In this document: in pieces, positions 1 to 8,028 of the stretch
Layout: each line of letters starts with the position of its first letter
Position numbering within the stretch: the first letter of the stretch is position 1
Assembly: GCF_014831675.1 (NCBI RefSeq)
Contig: NZ_VJXY01000007.1
Location: forward strand, 1-64,000
Length of the DNA: 64,000 nt
Direction of reading: 5' to 3'
Origin: Komarekiella delphini-convector SJRDD-AB1
GTDB lineage: Bacteria; Cyanobacteriota; Cyanobacteriia; Cyanobacteriales; Nostocaceae
The notes under the pieces: generated by a model
Seen by the model: the letters and a program-made list of their open reading frames with translations, nothing else
Databases searched by the model: none
Told to the model about the DNA's origin: nothing
Translations under genes and position numbers: made by a program

Positions 1-1745
1 CCCCTGCCCCTCTGCCCCCCTTCCCCACTTGGAATGACGAACTATACTTAGAATTTCATCGCGGTTGCTACACGACCCACGCAGATCAAAAACGTTGGAA
101 TCGTCGTTGTGAAGGTTTGTTATATCAAGCTGAACTATTTGCTACTTTGGCAACAGTAAGCTGTGGCGTGATATATCCCAAAGCAGAGATAGAAGCAGCT
201 TGGAAGCAGGTATTATTTCAACAGTTTCACGATATTTTGCCTGGTTCTTCAATTACTCAAGTTTATCTGGATGCACTGCCTCAGTGGCAACAAGTGGAAC
301 AAGTAGGAACGAAGATATTACATGAGTCACTTTTAGCGATCGCATCTCACATTACTTTACCAGAACCACCAAAGCCTAATAGTTTACCTATTTTCGTTTT
401 CAATTCTCTCAATTGGCAGCGTTCTGAGGTAATCTCTGTCCCCTTAGCCACATCAGCAACAGCTACCCAGGAATGGCAGATTTACGATATTTCTGGAAAA
501 CAGCTTGCATCTCAGTTATCTGAACCATCTACGCTACTATTTCTTGCAACTGATATTCCAGCTGTAGGCTACCGTATATTCTGGCTTTCCCTCACTCCCC
601 CCCTCCCTCCTTCACCCACTCCTACTCTTCCCCTAGAATGGATTCTGGAAAATGAATTTTTACGGGTTGTAGTTAATCCTGACACAGGAGATTTATCAAG
701 TGTTTTTGATAAAGCTTATCAACGAGAAGTTTTGAGTGGTGCAGGGAATCAACTGCAAGCTTTTAAAGATAGTGGTCAATATTGGGATGCTTGGAATATA
801 GACCCCAATTATGCCCAGCATCCCTTACCTCCAACGAGCTTGATATCTATTGAGTGTCTAGAACAAGGCCCTGTGCAAAGTCGTGTGCGGGTAGTGCGTC
901 AATTGGGTGAATCGGAATTTTGCCAAGATTACATCTTGCAAGCTGGTTCACCTCTGCTAAAAATTGCTTCCACGGTTAATTGGCAAGAAAGTCAAGTATT
1001 AGTGAAAGCTGCTTTTCCTTTGAACATCGAAGCAGACTTCGCTACCTATGAGATTCCCTGTGGCGCTATTCGTCGCCCAACCAAACCCCAGACCCCAGCA
1101 GAACAAGCAAAATGGGAAGTCCCAGCCTTACGTTGGGCTGATTTGACTGGGCATACACAAGGTGATGCAGATATCTACGGTATTAGTTTGTTGAATGATT
1201 GTAAATACGGTTACGATAGCCAACCAAATCAACTACGTTTAACGCTGTTACGCAGCCCTAATTGGCCTGACCCAGATGCAGACAAAGGCTTTCACGAGTT
1301 TACTTATGCCTTGTATCCTCATACTGATAGCTGGGAATCATCTCATACGGTACGGCGTGGCTATGAATTGAATATACCGCTACAAGTAATAATGAATCCC
1401 CTTACTACTCAGAATTCCTCACGGGCTATGCCTCGCTACGCTAACAACACTCCTGATGGAGTTAAGTTCCTAGACTTATCATCTGAAAATTTAATCTTAA
1501 TGGCGCTTAAGCCAGCAGAAGATAACCCACAGCAGTTAATTCTGCGGTGTTATGAATGTCATGGAAAAACAACCGAGTTATCTTTGCAAAGTGATTTCGG
1601 GTTGAGTCTTAAAGATACAGTAGATTTATTAGAGCGTTCTTCTGACACTACTGAATTCTCATCTCAGCAACAAATCTTGACGATACAACCCTGGAAAATC
1701 GCCAGTTTCAAGGTGATACCAGCGAATAATTCCAAGCTTGAGTGA
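1..1745 (+). CDS. Alpha-mannosidase, GH38 family, C-terminal part (5' end outside window)
   Basis: The reading frame is open from base 3, so the gene begins before the window; the first in-window TTG at 117 is not its true start. About 580 residues are visible. The segment ELYLEFHRG near base 44, followed by TTHADQKRWNRRCE, and the later FHDILPGSSI motif are typical of the region after the catalytic domain of GH38 alpha-mannosidases, and the rest fits the C-terminal beta domains. The catalytic nucleophile lies upstream and cannot be checked. Two proline-rich stretches, at bases 3-30 and about 590-635, are encoded by C-rich low-complexity DNA and look like repeat DNA accommodated in frame. A further repeat-like piece near 1427-1450 (CTCGCTACGCTAAC) sits in the coding frame. 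The protein probably hydrolyses alpha-mannosides in glycan turnover. The stop overlaps no downstream gene. Confidence 0.85.
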   Translation, partial: PAPLPPFPTWNDELYLEFHRGCYTTHADQKRWNRRCEGLLYQAELFATLATVSCGVIYPKAEIEAAWKQVLFQQFHDILPGSSITQVYLDALPQWQQVEQVGTKILHESLLAIASHITLPEPPKPNSLPIFVFNSLNWQRSEVISVPLATSATATQEWQIYDISGKQLASQLSEPSTLLFLATDIPAVGYRIFWLSLTPPLPPSPTPTLPLEWILENEFLRVVVNPDTGDLSSVFDKAYQREVLSGAGNQLQAFKDSGQYWDAWNIDPNYAQHPLPPTSLISIECLEQGPVQSRVRVVRQLGESEFCQDYILQAGSPLLKIASTVNWQESQVLVKAAFPLNIEADFATYEIPCGAIRRPTKPQTPAEQAKWEVPALRWADLTGHTQGDADIYGISLLNDCKYGYDSQPNQLRLTLLRSPNWPDPDADKGFHEFTYALYPHTDSWESSHTVRRGYELNIPLQVIMNPLTTQNSSRAMPRYANNTPDGVKFLDLSSENLILMALKPAEDNPQQLILRCYECHGKTTELSLQSDFGLSLKDTVDLLERSSDTTEFSSQQQILTIQPWKIASFKVIPANNSKLE

Positions 1746-1845
1746 GCCACTAGTTTTGAGTTTTAAGTTTTTAACTCATGACTCTAGAACGCCAGTTCAC
1801 TCAACGGAGGGAACCCCCGCACGTGACTGGCTCCTCTTGACCCTC

Positions 1846-1977
1846 TTAGTCTTCGTGGTCGTCAAACGGATCGTTCAATTGCTTGCTAGGAGGGCCGAAA
1901 GAGGTGTAAATTGCCAGTCCGGTGATGGCAACTACCACAGAAGCTACAGAAATGCTAAGAACTATTGCGGGTTCCAT
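1846..1977 (-). CDS. psbN: PsbN, photosystem II biogenesis protein
   Basis: This 43-residue protein is read on the minus strand. It begins MEPAIVLSISV, has one hydrophobic segment (about residues 5-25, ending AITGLAIYTSFGPPS), and ends in the acidic tail NDPFDDHED, which is the PsbN signature. The length equals the family norm. It lies back to back with psbH: the starts are 85 bp apart and divergent, the arrangement conserved in cyanobacteria and chloroplasts. PsbN is a thylakoid membrane protein needed for photosystem II assembly and is not a stable subunit. A longer plus-strand frame over the same bases is antisense noise. Confidence 0.93.
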   Translation of the reverse strand: MEPAIVLSISVASVVVAITGLAIYTSFGPPSKQLNDPFDDHED

Positions 1978-2062
1978 AATTTAGGGATAGATTATGAGTG
2001 CTATTCTTATAGAATATTACAGAAGATTAAAAAAAGCTTTGGCAAGTAATCTTAGGTGAACT

Positions 2063-2266
2063 ATGGCACAACGGACTAGGTTGGGAGATATCCTGAAGCC
2101 CTTGAATTCTGAGTATGGCAAGGTAGCTCCAGGTTGGGGGACTACACCTGTAATGGCTGTTTTTATGTTGCTATTTTTTGTGTTTCTGCTGATTATTCTG
2201 CAACTTTACAATAAATCACTGTTGGTTCAGGATGTACTTGTCGATTGGCGGAGTTTAGGCGGCTAA
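2063..2266 (+). CDS. psbH: PsbH, photosystem II 10 kDa phosphoprotein
   Basis: The 67-residue protein starts [20 protein letters not shown] and continues through [11 protein letters not shown] to a single transmembrane helix (about residues 30-50, rich in F, L and I), ending DWRSLGG. Both ends match cyanobacterial PsbH, a small core subunit of photosystem II that stabilises the acceptor side and nearby chlorophyll proteins. The ATG at 2063 gives the standard N-terminus. psbN lies divergently upstream and a strong hairpin terminator follows at 2308-2330, so psbH is probably transcribed alone. Confidence 0.96.
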   Translation: MAQRTRLGDILKPLNSEYGKVAPGWGTTPVMAVFMLLFFVFLLIILQLYNKSLLVQDVLVDWRSLGG

Positions 2267-2307
2267 CTGATACAAAGCGATTAAGCTTAGCTAACAAGTT
2301 AACCTAT

Positions 2308-2330
2308 ACCCGGCTCGTCCGGGTTTTTTT
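2308..2330 (+). terminator. Rho-independent terminator after psbH
   Basis: A six-base-pair stem ACCCGG/CCGGGT closes a five-base loop and is followed directly by a run of T. It begins about 40 bp after the psbH stop, on the same strand. Confidence 0.85.
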
Positions 2331-2430
2331 ATCAGTTTTCAGTTGTTTATGATTTGTCGCTAAGTACTAACTATTGACTAAACTACAAATGTGGGTTTTT
2401 GAATAATTTTAGAGCTTACAGGAGAAAAAA

Positions 2431-2703
2431 ATGAATATATTTGGTATCGGTCTGCCAGAAATGGCTGTAATTATGGTAGTAGCATTGTTAATCTTCGGCC
2501 CCAAGAAATTGCCAGAGATTGGTCGTAGTGTAGGTAAAACTATTCGTAGTTTTCAAGATGCTTCTAAGGAGTTTCAAAACGAGTTTCAAAAAGAAGCAGA
2601 ACAGTTGGAACAAGTTGTAAAGACTACTGCTGAGTTGGAACCTAAGCAACTTGAGTCTGTTAAATCGGAGCAGGATACTGCTAGTTCTTCCCAAGCTAGC
2701 TAG
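2431..2703 (+). CDS. tatA: Sec-independent translocase protein TatA/TatB-like
   Basis: The 90-residue protein has the Tat plan: a short N-terminus (MNIFGIGLPEM), one transmembrane helix at about residues 8-22, the hinge FGPKKLPEIGR, then an amphipathic helix (SVGKTIRSFQDASKEF) and a polar charged tail. TatA-family proteins form the pore-like part of the twin-arginine system, which exports folded proteins across the cytoplasmic and thylakoid membranes. AGGAG sits just before the ATG. pth follows 33 bp later on the same strand, so the two are probably co-transcribed. TatA and TatB are hard to separate by sequence; the short tail and FGP hinge favour TatA. Confidence 0.9.
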   Translation: MNIFGIGLPEMAVIMVVALLIFGPKKLPEIGRSVGKTIRSFQDASKEFQNEFQKEAEQLEQVVKTTAELEPKQLESVKSEQDTASSSQAS

Positions 2704-2736
2704 GAGAGTGCTGCATATCGATTGATTGTAGGCAAA

Positions 2737-3378
2737 ATGTTAGAAGCTGTTACGAAACCAGCTATGGTTATTCCCCAACTAATTGTCGGGTTGGGGAATC
2801 CAGACTCTAAATATGACCAAACACGCCATAATATTGGCTTTGCTGCTGTGGATGTTCTCTCTCGTTCATGGCACATTCCCATAGCGGAAAATCGCAAATT
2901 TCAAGGGGAGTACGGCGAAGGAATCGCACCAGGTGGAGGTAAAATCCGCTTGCTGAAACCTTTGACTTATATGAATCGCTCAGGTCAGGCAATACAAGCA
3001 GTAACTAGTTGGTATAAATTACCTTCAGAATCAGTATTGGTGATCTATGATGATATGGATTTGCCCTTGGGAAAAACTCGCTTGCGCTTGTCTGGTTCGG
3101 CTGGGGGACACAACGGCATGAAAAGTGCGATCGCTCATCTTAGCACGCAAAACTTTCCCCGTTTGCGAATCGGCATTGGTAAACCAAAAGGTGCAGCTAA
3201 TAACGATAACTCAGAAGCCGTCTCCCATGTACTGGGGCGGTTTTCCGTTGCCGAAACTCAACTTATGTCTCTTGTACTTCAGTTTGTGGTTGAGTGTATG
3301 GAGCTAAGCCTCAAACAGGGAGTGGAAAAAGCTATGAATCTTTGTAATAGCCGCACCATCGATAATTCTGGGTCTTAG
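2737..3378 (+). CDS. pth: Peptidyl-tRNA hydrolase
   Basis: This enzyme releases tRNA from prematurely dropped peptidyl-tRNA, recycling tRNA in the cytoplasm. The family motifs are in order: LIVGLGNP, then the catalytic His in TRHNIGF, PLTYMNRSG, the Asp in YDDMDLP, GSAGGHNGMKS, and FPRLRIGIGKP. The length, about 213 residues, is normal with a slight N-terminal extension seen in cyanobacteria. A TTG at 2722 and an ATG at 2764 are also in frame; I chose the ATG at 2737 because it keeps the extension and is preceded by a purine-rich stretch. It is probably in an operon with tatA. Confidence 0.93.
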   Translation: MLEAVTKPAMVIPQLIVGLGNPDSKYDQTRHNIGFAAVDVLSRSWHIPIAENRKFQGEYGEGIAPGGGKIRLLKPLTYMNRSGQAIQAVTSWYKLPSESVLVIYDDMDLPLGKTRLRLSGSAGGHNGMKSAIAHLSTQNFPRLRIGIGKPKGAANNDNSEAVSHVLGRFSVAETQLMSLVLQFVVECMELSLKQGVEKAMNLCNSRTIDNSGS

Positions 3379-3648
3379 AGGTGGGTGAATGCTACCCTAT
3401 TAACTTGATACAAGAAGCTCAATGGTGTTTTAAGGCGTTTATTTTGGTTGATGGGCAGCGATTTTAACCTGCTCTATACTAACCAGAATAAAATCTTGAC
3501 GCACCTTGCTTATAGAGAGAGCATTTCACCGACACCCCAATAAGGGGTGCGGCACATTTTGATTAATTATTGTAAGAATAATGGCAACGCGCTGTTACTT
3601 GTTTTAGAACTATTTTCTCAAGTAACGCCAGTACCAAACCAAATAGCT

Positions 3649-3828
3649 TTATTTAAAGCGTCGTTTGCGTCTAGCTGCCACTGCCTTACGTTTGCGCTTT
3701 TCTATCGGTGTTTCAAAGTGCCGATGGTATTTTACATCGGCTAATATACCAGCTTTGGAAACCTGGCGTTTAAACCGACGCAAAGCTGAGTCTATTCCTT
3801 CGTTCTCTCCTAGAACCACTTGGGTCAT
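3649..3828 (-). CDS. rpsU: 30S ribosomal protein S21 (first copy)
   Basis: The 59-residue basic protein starts [20 protein letters not shown] and ends in a lysine/arginine-rich tail ([14 protein letters not shown]), the normal S21 form. S21 sits on the small-subunit platform and helps base pairing at initiation. The frame can be extended 20 residues upstream to a TTG at 3888, but that start has no well-spaced ribosome-binding site, while the ATG at 3828 is preceded by AAGG and matches the start of the second copy at 7834. This copy differs from that one in the middle ([13 protein letters not shown] against [13 protein letters not shown]), so the two are paralogues. Confidence 0.92.
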   Translation of the reverse strand: MTQVVLGENEGIDSALRRFKRQVSKAGILADVKYHRHFETPIEKRKRKAVAARRKRRFK

Positions 3829-4278
3829 TCTTACCTTGTCCTCATCATCAATAGTTTCCATTGTAATAGTAGCCTCAAACTTAGCCAAACTCCCCTAGGC
3901 TACAGCCAGAATTAAAAGGAAATTCATCCGGTTGAGGCTGCTTATCGTTCATGAAATTAGCACTTAGCTACAAATTAATGCTAGTGTTCACCATACTCTC
4001 AGCGGCAGCAGAGAAGATAAAAAAATTATAATACTAAATTTTCCTGAATGTACTATATTGCTGATAATCCAAGTAGATTAACTAGTAATGAACACAAGAA
4101 AAGTCTAATATTTCCACTTATTTTAAAAGTTGATTCTGCCCTCATTTAGTAATTTCTATCCAGCTGCCAATGCAGTGAGGTAGACCATATAGAGACATTG
4201 CATTGCAACGTCTCTAGCAAAGGATTTGTTGCTGGCATTTTTAAATTTATACTAGATATTACGTAAATGTTATTTTAT
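3829..4278. other. Intergenic spacer upstream of rpsU, with one hairpin repeat
   Basis: This AT-rich spacer lies between the 5' end of minus-strand rpsU and the 3' end of minus-strand rsmI and should hold the rpsU promoter. The only clear structure is the inverted repeat at 4191-4215. No convincing gene is seen. Confidence 0.6.
4191..4215. repeat. 25-bp hairpin repeat (family A, copy 1)
   Basis: AGAGACATTGCA and TTGCAACGTCTCT form an imperfect palindrome. Related copies lie at 61121-61145 after psbA and, with one degenerate arm, at 28961-28985 upstream of the divergent acs and 29036 genes. It lies just past the rsmI stop, where it could act as a transcript end. Confidence 0.75.
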
Positions 4279-5145
4279 TTAATCTGGTAATTCGGGACTC
4301 AAGACTAAAGAAAGAGCTAGTTGATAGAGTTGACGACGAGGAAGAGAAGTCATTTTTGCTAATTGACGACTGGCTTGCGATCGCGATATTCCCTGACTAA
4401 TCAATTGTTGCAATTCGGCTTTCAATTCTTCTGGAGTCAGTAAAAGTTGAGTAGGTGGGTTTCCTGCCACCACTAAAGTATATTCGCCTTGGGGTTCGCG
4501 TTGGCTGTAATGGGCGATCGCCTCAGCAATTGTTCCCCGCCAAAATTCTTCAAACAATTTAGTTAACTCCCGCCCTAACACGATTTGGCGATCACTTCCC
4601 CAAACAAGCGCTAAGTCTTGCAAAGTTTCTCGCAAACGATGGGGCGACTCGTAGAAAATTAATGTGCGAGATTCTGTTTGCAAAGCTTCTAAATGTTCTT
4701 GTCGTTGTTGAGTTTTCGCTGGCAAAAAGCCTTCAAAGACAAACCGCTCAGTTGGTAGCCCAGCTGCACTCAAAGCAGTAATAGCAGCACTAGCCCCAGG
4801 AATAGGAACTACTGGTATATTCGCCTCAATACAAGCTTTCACCAATTCATATCCTGGATCGGAAATTCCTGGCATTCCAGCATCACTGACAAGAGCGATC
4901 GCTTTGGCATTACCCAACTGCTCTAATATCTCCGGGATGCGGCTGTTACGATTATGTTCGTGATAGCTCACCTGGGGTGTTTTAATTTGAAAATGCTGTA
5001 ATAGCTTCCCTGTATGACGGGTGTCTTCCGCAGCAATCAGATCCACAGTTTGCAAAATCCGTACAGCCCGAAATGTCATATCTTCCAGGTTGCCAATTGG
5101 TGTCCCGACGACGTAAAGTGTTCCTGGTTTTGGATCGGTCTGCAT
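4279..5145 (-). CDS. rsmI: 16S rRNA (cytidine-1402-2'-O)-methyltransferase RsmI
   Basis: The 288-residue protein carries the tetrapyrrole-methylase fold motifs of RsmI: GTLYVVGTPIGNLEDMTFRA at the N-terminus, then IAAEDTRHTG, LVSDAGMPGISDPG, PIPGASA, FEGFLP and FYESPHRL. It transfers a methyl group from SAM to the ribose of C1402 in the decoding centre. The length is typical. It is divergent from the sugar kinase gene at 5231, separated by a G-rich stretch and a TAATGAC heptamer repeat. Confidence 0.95.
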   Translation of the reverse strand: MQTDPKPGTLYVVGTPIGNLEDMTFRAVRILQTVDLIAAEDTRHTGKLLQHFQIKTPQVSYHEHNRNSRIPEILEQLGNAKAIALVSDAGMPGISDPGYELVKACIEANIPVVPIPGASAAITALSAAGLPTERFVFEGFLPAKTQQRQEHLEALQTESRTLIFYESPHRLRETLQDLALVWGSDRQIVLGRELTKLFEEFWRGTIAEAIAHYSQREPQGEYTLVVAGNPPTQLLLTPEELKAELQQLISQGISRSQASRQLAKMTSLPRRQLYQLALSLVLSPELPD

Positions 5146-5217
5146 GAGCGAGAAATTGGGAGAGTGGGAGAGTGGAGGGCAGAGGGGCAGGGGAGCAGGG
5201 GGGGATACAATAACTTT

Positions 5218-5245
5218 TGACTAATGACTAATGACTAATGACAAA
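5218..5245. repeat. Heptamer tandem repeat (TGACTAA, 3-4 units)
   Basis: Three exact TGACTAA units and a partial fourth run into the start of the next gene, so its ATG at 5231 lies inside the repeat. Such short tandemly repeated repetitive sequences are common in heterocystous cyanobacteria. The preceding 5155-5205 is a G/A-rich low-complexity stretch. Confidence 0.85.
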
Positions 5246-6103
5246 TCTTTTTACGGTTTATTTGTAGGTTTAGTAACCTTAGATTTGATTTATCTCGCTG
5301 ACTCTGCTCTTAGGAATAATCAGAAGATTGTTGCTGCTGACTATACTGTAGCAGCAGGTGGCCCAGCCACAAACGCAGCTGTTACTTTCGGTTATTTAGG
5401 TAATCAAGCTAAGGTTTTGGGTGTGGTGGGTTCTCACCCGATGACGCAGCTAATTCGCCAAGATTTGGCAAATTACAAAGTTGCGATCGCTGATCTCGAT
5501 TCCAGCACCATTACAGCACCGCCCGTCTCTTCTGTGATTGTCACCAAAGCTACAGGTGAACGGGCTGTAGTTTCGATCAATGCTGTCAAAACTCAAATTA
5601 GTGACGCATCTATCCCAACAAATATTTTACAAAATGTCGATATTGTGCTTATTGATGGGCATCAGATGACAGTTGGAAGTGCGCTCGCTCAAATGGCTAA
5701 AGCTCAGCATATCCCAGTGGCGATCGATGGTGGAAGTTGGAAATCTGGATTTGAGCAAGTTTTACCTTTTGTTGATTACGCTGTTTGTTCTGCTAATTTT
5801 TATCCTCCCAATTGTCACACCAGGGAAGAAGTTTTTGCTTACCTCCAGGCCTTTGGCATTCCTCATATTGCCATTACCCACGGAGAAAAACCAATTCAAT
5901 ACTTGAGTTGCGGTAAAACTGGCGTAATAGCTGTGCCACCTGTTCAAACGGTTGATACACTGGGGGCTGGAGATATTTTCCACGGTGCTTTTTGCAATTA
6001 CATTTTAAAAGAAAGTTTTAACGATGCCCTAGCACAAGCAGCTAATATCGCCGCTGATTCTTGTCAATTTTTTGGCACGCGTCGCTGGATGGATTCTGAG
6101 TAA
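5231..6103 (+). CDS. PfkB-family carbohydrate kinase
   Basis: The 290-residue protein has the ribokinase/PfkB plan: an N-terminal substrate-binding half with GLVTLDL and AAGGPATNAA (the glycine-rich first signature) and, near the C-terminus, DTLGAGDIFHGAF, whose Asp is the catalytic base and whose Gly-Ala-Gly forms the anion hole. Such enzymes phosphorylate sugars or nucleosides with ATP; the substrate cannot be told from sequence. The ATG lies in a TAATGAC repeat with no clear ribosome-binding site, so the exact start is uncertain, though little N-terminal sequence could be lost. It is followed after 60 bp by the CysQ-like gene on the same strand. Confidence 0.88.
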   Translation: MTNDKSFYGLFVGLVTLDLIYLADSALRNNQKIVAADYTVAAGGPATNAAVTFGYLGNQAKVLGVVGSHPMTQLIRQDLANYKVAIADLDSSTITAPPVSSVIVTKATGERAVVSINAVKTQISDASIPTNILQNVDIVLIDGHQMTVGSALAQMAKAQHIPVAIDGGSWKSGFEQVLPFVDYAVCSANFYPPNCHTREEVFAYLQAFGIPHIAITHGEKPIQYLSCGKTGVIAVPPVQTVDTLGAGDIFHGAFCNYILKESFNDALAQAANIAADSCQFFGTRRWMDSE

Positions 6104-6163
6104 AGGGTACTGAGTAGTTAGGCTCAATATTGAAGTTAGTTCAAGTTAGACAAGGCTAAATTG

Positions 6164-7018
6164 ATGAAAGATTTACAAGAAATATTAGCGATCGCTCTTG
6201 ATGTAGGTTTAGGGGCAGCAAATATACTGCGGTCTTACTACCACGAGACTGCAAAAAATTCTAACTTAGATGTGCAGTATAAACATAATGAACCTGTCAC
6301 AGTTGCAGATATAGCTGTGAGTCAATACATCTTGGAGAGCTTACAAGCGGCCTTAGGTAATGAAGACTTTGCCTATATCAGCGAAGAAACCTATCAATCG
6401 CAATTAGGTGGGGACACTCCTGAGTGGGTATGGATCATTGACCCTTTGGATGGTACACGAGACTTTATCGAAAAAACTGGGGATTATGCGATTCACATTG
6501 CTTTAGTGAACAAGACACGCCCAATACTAGCAGTAGTAGCAGTACCCGAAGCAGAAAAGTTGTACTACGCCACAAAAGGTGGAGGTACATTTGTGAAAAC
6601 CCGTGATGCATCTATTTCCTTAAAAGTTTCCTCAAACAAACAAGTTGAAGATTTAACCTTAGTTGTTAGTCGTTCGCACCGCAATGAACGATTAAATTAC
6701 TTGCTACAACACCTACCGTGTCAAAATCAGAAAGCTGTTGGCAGTGTCGGGTGTAAAATTGCCACCATCGTTGAACAACAGGCGGATGTCTACATTTCCC
6801 TTTCCGGTAAGTCTGCTCCTAAAGACTGGGACATAGCAGCTCCAGAATTAATTCTGACGGAAGCTGGGGGTAAATTTACTCACTTCGATGGGACTCCACT
6901 ACAATACAACACTGGTGATATAAATCAGTGGGGTGGTTTACTTGCTAGCACCAGTCAGCATCACGAGGTGTTATGTCAAGAGGCAGAAAGGGCTTTAGCA
7001 CAGTTTACACATAGCTAG
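6164..7018 (+). CDS. cysQ: CysQ-like 3'(2'),5'-bisphosphate nucleotidase (inositol monophosphatase family)
   Basis: The metal-binding signatures of the Mg-dependent, Li-sensitive phosphatase family are clear: VTVADIAVS, ISEET, DPLDGTRDFIE and DWDIAAPELILTEAGG. GDYAIHIALV after the second motif and the overall length, 284 residues, favour the CysQ group, which hydrolyses PAP formed during sulfate assimilation. Other inositol-phosphatase activities cannot be excluded. A TTG precedes the ATG by one codon; the ATG at 6164 is preferred. It lies 60 bp after the sugar kinase and may share its transcript. Confidence 0.85.
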   Translation: MKDLQEILAIALDVGLGAANILRSYYHETAKNSNLDVQYKHNEPVTVADIAVSQYILESLQAALGNEDFAYISEETYQSQLGGDTPEWVWIIDPLDGTRDFIEKTGDYAIHIALVNKTRPILAVVAVPEAEKLYYATKGGGTFVKTRDASISLKVSSNKQVEDLTLVVSRSHRNERLNYLLQHLPCQNQKAVGSVGCKIATIVEQQADVYISLSGKSAPKDWDIAAPELILTEAGGKFTHFDGTPLQYNTGDINQWGGLLASTSQHHEVLCQEAERALAQFTHS

Positions 7019-7404
7019 AGTCTGGGCAATTTCCGTGCGAATGCGCTTTTATGACATTAGTTCATGGTAAGATTACCACCACACTCATAAAAAACATAAC
7101 TCCTTAAATCCTTCGGTTTCAAATTCAGCCTTATTTTCAAGTTGAAAACTTTTAGGCGATCGCTAGCCACCTATTTACATCTAAACAATCCAAATAGAGC
7201 AGGCAACACGAACCCGTTATTGGCAGTTTCTCAAAACTGTCTTAAAGTTTTATTCTTGAAAGCTACTCCGTATGAGTTGCTAATTCAGGGCTATGCTATA
7301 TTTATGGATATAAGGATTATTTTCGGTTGAGTAACCCGTTTTGATTTCTAAAAAGCGTCTCTCCGAATTTAACTCTCTACACTCTCTGAATTCGGAGACA
7401 TTCT
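7019..7404 (+). other. Upstream region and leader of the RRM gene
   Basis: This 386-bp spacer contains no convincing gene; a 62-codon frame at 7142 has no family resemblance. It should hold the promoter and a long leader for the RNA-binding protein gene. The notable element is the inverted repeat at 7360-7398. Confidence 0.5.
7360..7398 (+). promoter_or_regulatory. Leader hairpin covering the ribosome-binding site of the RRM gene
   Basis: TCTCCGAATT (7360-7369) and AATTCGGAGA (7389-7398) are perfect 10-bp complementary arms with a 19-base loop. The downstream arm contains GGAG (7394-7397), seven bases before the ATG at 7405, so the stem would hide the ribosome-binding site. Cyanobacterial rbp genes are known to be cold-regulated with a role for the 5' leader; that this hairpin is the switch is inference. 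Confidence 0.6.
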
Positions 7405-7710
7405 ATGTCAATTTACGTGGGAAACCTGTCATATCAGGTTACAGAAGAGGACTTAAAGCGGGCTTTTGCAGAGTACGGAACAGTAAATCGCGTTCAATTA
7501 CCCACTGATCGGGAAACAGGCCGTCCCCGTGGGTTTGCTTTTGTAGAAATGGAAACAGATACACAAGAACAAGCTGCCATTGAAGCACTAGATGGTGCTG
7601 AGTGGATGGGACGTGATTTGAAAGTAAACAAAGCTAAACCCCGTGAAGAAAGAAATAATTCCTCTCGTGGTAGCTGGGGCGGTAATAATGCCCGCCGCAA
7701 CCGTTACTAA
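7405..7710 (+). CDS. rbp: RNA-binding protein with one RRM (cyanobacterial Rbp)
   Basis: The 101-residue protein is a single RNA-recognition motif: RNP2 is IYVGNLSY near the start and RNP1 is RGFAFVEM at about residues 43-50. A short glycine/asparagine/arginine tail follows (RGSWGGNNARRNRY), as in the cold-inducible glycine-rich Rbp proteins of Anabaena. These bind RNA and affect mRNA stability or localisation at low temperature. The leader carries a hairpin over the ribosome-binding site, and rpsU follows on the same strand after a strong stem-loop, the gene order known for rbpA-type loci in Anabaena. Confidence 0.94.
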   Translation: MSIYVGNLSYQVTEEDLKRAFAEYGTVNRVQLPTDRETGRPRGFAFVEMETDTQEQAAIEALDGAEWMGRDLKVNKAKPREERNNSSRGSWGGNNARRNRY

Positions 7711-7741
7711 GTCCTTATACTGAAAAATTCACATCTAGAGT

Positions 7742-7785
7742 CTCCAGCAGAGGAAGCCAAAGGCTCAAATCTGCTGGAGTATTTT
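7742..7785 (+). terminator. Stem-loop between the RRM gene and rpsU
   Basis: CTCCAGCAGA and TCTGCTGGAG form a 10-bp stem enclosing a smaller AGCC/GGCT stem, followed by a T-rich run. It lies about 30 bp after the RRM stop. It could terminate or attenuate transcription into rpsU. Confidence 0.7.
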
Positions 7786-7833
7786 ATTTTGTCTCTAGTT
7801 TTAAACTGTTCATCCACATTAGGAGGAATGAGA

Positions 7834-8028
7834 ATGACGCAAGTAGTTTTAGGAGAGAATGAAGGTATTGAATCAGCTTTGCGAAGATTTAAGCGGGAAG
7901 TTTCTAAAGCCGGAATTTTCCAGGATATGAGAAAAAAGCGTCATTTTGAGACGCCAATAGAAAAAGAGAAGCGTAAAGCAATTGCTAGGCACAAGCAACG
8001 TCGTAAACAACGTTCTCGCTACAGTTAA
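7834..8028 (+). CDS. rpsU: 30S ribosomal protein S21 (second copy)
   Basis: The 64-residue protein starts [20 protein letters not shown] and ends in a basic tail ([12 protein letters not shown]). AGGAGG at 7821-7826 is ideally spaced, seven bases, from the ATG at 7834; another ATG at 7828 is only one base from it and is not used. Location directly after the RRM gene suggests coordinated, possibly temperature-linked, expression. The first S21 copy at 3649 lies about 4 kb away. Confidence 0.94.
   Translation: MTQVVLGENEGIESALRRFKREVSKAGIFQDMRKKRHFETPIEKEKRKAIARHKQRRKQRSRYS

Noticed and set aside
1738..2049. Plus-strand frame of 103 codons between the mannosidase gene and psbH
   Set aside because: It is antisense to psbN and its translation has no family character.
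3829..3888. N-terminal extension of the first S21 to a TTG at 3888
   Set aside because: No well-spaced ribosome-binding site, and the second S21 copy starts at the equivalent MTQVVL.
5218..5245. TGACTAA tandem repeat considered as CRISPR or direct-repeat array
   Set aside because: Units are seven bases with no spacers; the same holds for 45467-45498 and 50966-51000.
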